NCBI GenBank assembly: GCA_943914405.1
Contig: CALUBX010000205.1
Span: forward strand, 1 to 8,632
Length of the DNA: 8,632 bases
Direction: 5' to 3'
Origin: an uncultured Hyphomicrobiales bacterium
Lineage (GTDB): Bacteria; Pseudomonadota; Alphaproteobacteria; Rhizobiales; Rhizobiaceae
Part shown: one piece after another, positions 5,018 through 8,632 of the stretch
Position numbering within the stretch: position 1 is the first letter of the stretch
Layout of the letters: the number at the start of each line of letters is the position of its first letter
The notes under the pieces: generated by a model
What the model was told of the DNA's origin: nothing
Database searches by the model: none
What the model saw: the letters and a program-made list of their open reading frames with translations, nothing else
Program-made: the position numbers and the translations under genes

Positions 5018-7630
5018 ATGACGAAGTTGCAGCCCGGCGGCAACTACGAGACGCCGCTGGTGGACCGCGGTACACGCGGCGGAACTGTCGTGAAGATCGT
5101 GCTTCTCGCCCTGGTGTTGATCGCGGTGGCGATCTCCTTCGTCGTCTTCCAGCAGGCGCTCGACAACCAAGTCGTGCTCGGCATGCTCGGCATTCTAGCC
5201 ATGGTCGGCATCTTCTTCATCGTTTCGTCGCTGATCGGCATGGTGGAGGTGATGCCGCAGTCCCGCTCGGACGAGCTGGCGCGCGCTTTCCTTGCCAACC
5301 ACCCTGATGGCATCCTTATCACGGATCCCAAGGGCAGGGTCGTCTACGCCAACGCGGCCTATGGGCGCATGACAGGCGCCACCAGGTCCAACAACGTTCA
5401 GTCCCTCGAGACGCTGCTGTCGAGAACACGCGAATCGACGGAGGCGTTGTATCGGCTGACGACGGGGCTGCGCGAGGGGCGCGAGGGACACGAGGAATTT
5501 CGGCTTTTGCAGCCGCTCGGGCGTACCGCCGGCAATGGCACGGCTGCTTACTGGTACCGCCTGAAGGCGGGCCTGCTTGGCGCGACCGAAGGGCACCCGC
5601 GAAAACAGCTGGATATCTGGCAGATCACCGACATCACCACCGAGCGCGAGGATCAGGAGCGTTTCTTCCGCGAACTGCAGAATGCGATCGACTATCTCGA
5701 CCACGCGCCGGTGGGCTTCTTCTCTGCCTCCAAGAACGGCGAGCTCTTTTATCTCAATGCCACGCTCGCCGAATGGCTCGGCCTCGACCTGACCAAATTC
5801 GTTCCGCGCTCGCTATCGATCACCGACCTCGTCGCGGGAGAAGGAATGGCGCTGATCCAATCGGTGCAGCCGGCGCCGGGGCTGACGCGAACCGAAACCT
5901 TGGATCTCGATCTGCGCCGCGCCAATGGCCAGAGCCTTCCGGTGCGGCTGATCCACAGCGTCAGCTCCATGCGCGATGGCGCGCCGGGAGAAAGCCGCAG
6001 TGTCGTGCTCGTCCGGACAGGAAACGGCGAAGGGGACCAGTCCGCCTCCGCCATGCGGTTCACGCGCTTCTTCAACAATACGCCGATGGCGATCGCCTCG
6101 GTCAATGGCGACGGGCGGATCCTGCGTATCAACGCGCCCTTCCTGCGGCTGTTCGCCGGCGTCGTCTCGCGCGACGACGTGGAGGAAGGGGCCCAGCTCG
6201 AAAGCATCGTGCATGAAAGCAGCCGATCGCAGATGATGCAGGCGCTGGCCGCCGCGAAGGACCGGCAGGGCGACATCACGCCGATTGAGTCCCGGCATCC
6301 CGGCGACGAGACGCGCTATGTGCGGTTCTATGTGAACGCGGTCATCGACGAGAGCGACGAGGCTCCGGAAGAGGCGGCCATCATCTATGCGGTGGAGACC
6401 ACCGAGCAGAAGGCGCTGGAAACCCAGATGGCGCAGACCCAGAAGCTCAATGCCGTGGGTACGCTTGCCGGTGGCATCGCGCACGACTTCAACAATGTGC
6501 TGACGGCGATCCTTCTCTCGTCAGACCACCTGCTGCTGCAGGCGCGGCCCTCGGATGCCAGCTTTGCCGATCTCATGGAGATCAAGCGCAACGCCAACCG
6601 TGCCGCCGTTCTAGTGCGCCAGCTCCTCGCCTTCTCGCGCAAGCAGACCATGCGGCCCGCGGTTCTCAATCTGACCGATGTCGTGGGCGATCTGCGCATG
6701 CTGGTGGACCGGCTGATTTCCGGCACCAATGTGAAGCTTGAAGTGGACTACGGCCGGGATCTCTGGCCGGTTCGCACGGACCTTTCGCAGTTCGAACAGG
6801 TGCTGATCAATCTCTGCGTCAATGCGCGAGATGCCATGCCGCAGGGCGGCACGATCCTCATAAAGACGCGCAACGTCACTGCGGACGAGGCGGACGCCTT
6901 CCACCAGGCCGACCTGCCGCGGGAGGATCTGGTGATGGTCGAGGTGGCCGATACCGGCACGGGTATCGCACCGGAGATCATGGACAAGATCTTCGAGCCC
7001 TTCTTCACCACCAAGGAAGTCGGCAAGGGGACCGGCCTTGGGTTGTCCATGGTCTATGGCATCGTCAAGCAGTCCGGCGGCTATATCCACCCCGAGTCCG
7101 AACTCGGACGCGGCACGAGCTTCCGCATCTTCCTTCCCCGCCACATCCCCGAACAGGTGGCAGTTCCGCCGACGGTTGTCGCTGCAGATTCTTCCCAACA
7201 GGCCCAGCCCGTGCCTGTTATTTCCGCTCCGCCCGCCGAGGACCTCGACCTGACGGGCAAGTCCGCTGTGGTTCTGCTGGTCGAAGACGAGGAAGCAGTT
7301 CGTCGCGGCGGCAAGCGCATGCTGGAGACGCGCGGCTATACCGTGCACGAGGCAGGCTCCGGAACAGAAGCGCTGGAGATCATGGACGAGCTGAACGGCG
7401 AGGTGGATATCGTCGTCTCCGACGTCGTCATGCCGGAAATGGACGGACCGACCTTGCTGCGCGAGCTGCGCAAAAACCATCCGGACCTGAAGTTCATCTT
7501 CGTATCGGGCTATGCCGAGGATGCCTTTGCCCGCAACCTACCCGCCGACGCGAAGTTCGGCTTCCTGCCGAAGCCATTCTCGCTGAAACAACTGGCCGTT
7601 GCCGTGCGCGAAATGCTCGACGGAGACTGA
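5018..7630 (+). CDS. cckA: CckA cell-cycle hybrid sensor histidine kinase (PAS repeats, HisKA, HATPase, receiver)
   Basis: An 870-residue inner-membrane hybrid kinase. Two membrane segments lie at about 24-45 and 52-76 with almost no periplasmic loop. Three PAS-like modules follow at about 95-205, 216-330 and 347-465. The HisKA H-box GGIAHDFNN carries phospho-acceptor His489. The HATPase domain has the N-box around Asn602 (NLCVNARDAM), the G1 box DTGTGI from Asp645, FEPFFTTK, and the G2 box GKGTGLGLS from Gly669. An Ala/Pro-rich linker (about 715-745) leads to a receiver domain with acidic residues Glu756/Asp757, phospho-acceptor Asp802, Ser830 and Lys852. CckA passes phosphate through ChpT to CtrA and CpdR, and reverses to a phosphatase under c-di-GMP/DivL control in Caulobacter. 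The protein is longer than the 691-residue Caulobacter CckA, mainly in the PAS region. ATG 5018 has GAGG five nt upstream; the ATG at 5014 is in another frame. It is divergent from the fliO-like gene and 232 nt upstream of recA. No convincing CtrA box or promoter was found before it. Confidence 0.95.
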   Translation: MTKLQPGGNYETPLVDRGTRGGTVVKIVLLALVLIAVAISFVVFQQALDNQVVLGMLGILAMVGIFFIVSSLIGMVEVMPQSRSDELARAFLANHPDGILITDPKGRVVYANAAYGRMTGATRSNNVQSLETLLSRTRESTEALYRLTTGLREGREGHEEFRLLQPLGRTAGNGTAAYWYRLKAGLLGATEGHPRKQLDIWQITDITTEREDQERFFRELQNAIDYLDHAPVGFFSASKNGELFYLNATLAEWLGLDLTKFVPRSLSITDLVAGEGMALIQSVQPAPGLTRTETLDLDLRRANGQSLPVRLIHSVSSMRDGAPGESRSVVLVRTGNGEGDQSASAMRFTRFFNNTPMAIASVNGDGRILRINAPFLRLFAGVVSRDDVEEGAQLESIVHESSRSQMMQALAAAKDRQGDITPIESRHPGDETRYVRFYVNAVIDESDEAPEEAAIIYAVETTEQKALETQMAQTQKLNAVGTLAGGIAHDFNNVLTAILLSSDHLLLQARPSDASFADLMEIKRNANRAAVLVRQLLAFSRKQTMRPAVLNLTDVVGDLRMLVDRLISGTNVKLEVDYGRDLWPVRTDLSQFEQVLINLCVNARDAMPQGGTILIKTRNVTADEADAFHQADLPREDLVMVEVADTGTGIAPEIMDKIFEPFFTTKEVGKGTGLGLSMVYGIVKQSGGYIHPESELGRGTSFRIFLPRHIPEQVAVPPTVVAADSSQQAQPVPVISAPPAEDLDLTGKSAVVLLVEDEEAVRRGGKRMLETRGYTVHEAGSGTEALEIMDELNGEVDIVVSDVVMPEMDGPTLLRELRKNHPDLKFIFVSGYAEDAFARNLPADAKFGFLPKPFSLKQLAVAVREMLDGD

Positions 7631-7720
7631 CGTTCATCCTCCGTTTCGTCCCCGCGATTCGTGCTTCGAACCATCGGTCCGAAAAGCCTCACGGACGCCA
7701 GATTGTACGTATCGGGGCGT

Positions 7721-7735
7721 GAACATAAAAAGAAC
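7721..7735 (+). promoter_or_regulatory. LexA (SOS) box of recA, GAAC-N7-GAAC
   Basis: GAAC (7721-7724), ATAAAAA, GAAC (7732-7735) is an exact match to the direct-repeat LexA operator of alphaproteobacteria (GTTC-N7-GTTC on the other strand). It lies 128 nt before the recA ATG. LexA bound here would repress recA until DNA damage activates RecA-stimulated LexA self-cleavage. Confidence 0.85.
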
Positions 7736-7788
7736 GTATGCAAAATAGTGATTTAGCGGCAACCTCTTGGCGCACCCTTGCGAAAAAA

Positions 7789-7803
7789 GAACAAAACATG
7801 TAC
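7789..7803 (+). promoter_or_regulatory. Degenerate second SOS-like box, GAAC-N7-GTAC
   Basis: GAAC (7789-7792), AAAACAT, GTAC (7800-7803) matches the LexA direct repeat in seven of eight fixed positions. It lies 68 nt downstream of the perfect box, on the same strand, and 60 nt before the recA ATG. It may be a weaker LexA site or chance. Confidence 0.35.
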
Positions 7804-7862
7804 ATGAGCGTTATCGGCTGCTTCGTTGCGTGCCGGGCGGCAATAACCTAAAGGTGGACCAG

Positions 7863-8632
7863 ATGGCACAAAATAGTTTGCGGCTCGTAGAGGAAAAAGG
7901 CGTGGACAAGAGCAAGGCGCTTGAAGCGGCATTGTCGCAGATCGAAAGATCCTTCGGCAAAGGATCGATCATGAAGCTCGGTTCGAACGAGAGCATCGTC
8001 GAGATCGAGACTGTTTCCACCGGCTCGTTGAGCCTCGACATCGCGCTCGGCATCGGTGGCCTGCCCAAGGGCCGAATCATCGAAATCTATGGCCCGGAAA
8101 GCTCGGGCAAGACGACGCTCGCCCTCCAGACGATCGCAGAGGCACAGAAGAAGGGCGGCGTCTGCGCCTTCGTGGATGCCGAACATGCGCTGGACCCGGT
8201 CTATGCCCGCAAGCTTGGCGTCGACCTGCAGAACCTGCTGATTTCGCAGCCGGATACGGGCGAACAGGCGCTTGAAATCACCGATACTCTGGTGCGTTCC
8301 GGTGCCGTCGATGTTCTGGTGGTCGACTCGGTTGCTGCTCTGACGCCACGGGCCGAAATCGAAGGCGAAATGGGCGACAGCCTTCCCGGTCTCCAGGCCC
8401 GTCTGATGAGCCAGGCGCTGCGCAAGCTGACCGCCTCCATCTCCAAGTCGAACTGCATGGTGATCTTCATCAATCAGATCCGCATGAAGATCGGCGTGAT
8501 GTTCGGCTCACCGGAAACGACCACGGGCGGCAACGCCTTGAAGTTCTATGCGTCCGTCCGACTCGACATCCGCCGCATCGGGCAGGTCAAGGAGCGCGAA
8601 GAGGTCGTCGGCAACCAGACCCGCGTCAAAGT
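7863..8632 (+). CDS. recA: RecA recombinase, C-terminus cut off by window edge
   Basis: 256 complete codons of RecA are present, out of about 360 expected; the frame is open to the right edge. RecA forms ATP-dependent filaments on single-stranded DNA, drives strand exchange in recombinational repair, and activates LexA cleavage. Walker A GPESSGKT is at 77-84, catalytic Glu107 lies in DAEHALD, Walker B VLVVDS includes Asp155, and the DNA-binding loop 2 region around MKIGVMFGSPETTTGG begins at about residue 208. All correspond to E. coli positions with an 11-residue offset, reflecting a slightly longer N-terminus. ATG 7863 is preceded by AAGGTGG (7851-7857) at 5 nt. The preceding 232 nt carry the LexA box, so expression is SOS-inducible; precise -35/-10 elements could not be assigned with confidence. 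It follows cckA on the same strand but should be transcribed separately. Confidence 0.98.
   Translation, partial: MAQNSLRLVEEKGVDKSKALEAALSQIERSFGKGSIMKLGSNESIVEIETVSTGSLSLDIALGIGGLPKGRIIEIYGPESSGKTTLALQTIAEAQKKGGVCAFVDAEHALDPVYARKLGVDLQNLLISQPDTGEQALEITDTLVRSGAVDVLVVDSVAALTPRAEIEGEMGDSLPGLQARLMSQALRKLTASISKSNCMVIFINQIRMKIGVMFGSPETTTGGNALKFYASVRLDIRRIGQVKEREEVVGNQTRVK

Noticed and set aside
6611..7480. Minus-strand open frame of 289 codons antisense to cckA
   Set aside because: It lies over the kinase and receiver domains, whose motifs are intact on the plus strand; a codon-bias artefact.
7677..7696. GTCCG/CGGAC inverted repeat after cckA as a terminator
   Set aside because: Only five base pairs with a ten-base loop and no following T-run; too weak to call.

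Overview
The window is GC-rich chromosomal DNA whose gene content and order point to an alphaproteobacterium of the Rhizobiales, most likely Rhizobiaceae (Rhizobium/Agrobacterium/Sinorhizobium relatives). The clues are a long CckA hybrid kinase directly upstream of recA, a GAAC-N7-GAAC (alphaproteobacterial type) LexA box in front of recA, and a DksA whose zinc-finger cysteines are mostly replaced. This placement rests on protein and motif recognition, not on a database search.

Layout. Positions 1-2948 hold a minus-strand gene set, read right to left: sixA-like phosphohistidine phosphatase, ycjX-like P-loop GTPase, and a ycjF-like (UPF0283/TIGR01620, DUF697) membrane protein that runs off the left edge. 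The last two overlap by 4 nt (ATGA). An 83-nt gap before ycjX carries a 12-bp palindrome that could be the core of an internal promoter. Positions 2949-3215 are a divergent control region. A dksA-type gene (plus, TTG start at 3216) follows and ends at a good intrinsic terminator (3677-3708). A minus-strand fliO-like flagellar gene converges on it (4766 to 3717). It is divergent from cckA (plus, 5018-7630), and recA (plus, from 7863) runs off the right edge.

How the genes relate. CckA is the hybrid histidine kinase at the head of the alphaproteobacterial CckA-ChpT-CtrA phosphorelay, which controls the cell cycle and often motility, so a flagellar FliO-like gene next door is thematically consistent. 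DksA works with ppGpp on RNA polymerase in starvation responses. YcjX/YcjF are envelope-stress-associated in enterobacteria. RecA is the SOS recombinase, and its LexA box is visible here. The window therefore reads as a core-genome block of stress, cell-cycle and repair functions.

I see no mobile element, CRISPR array, tRNA/rRNA gene or clear sign of horizontal transfer. No gap between genes exceeds 300 bases. I did not find a convincing undescribed system. The points most worth a second look are the possible internal promoter before ycjX, the tandem SOS-like boxes before recA, the hairpin beside the cckA ribosome binding site, the long low-complexity tail of the FliO-like protein, and the sixA-ycjX-ycjF linkage.
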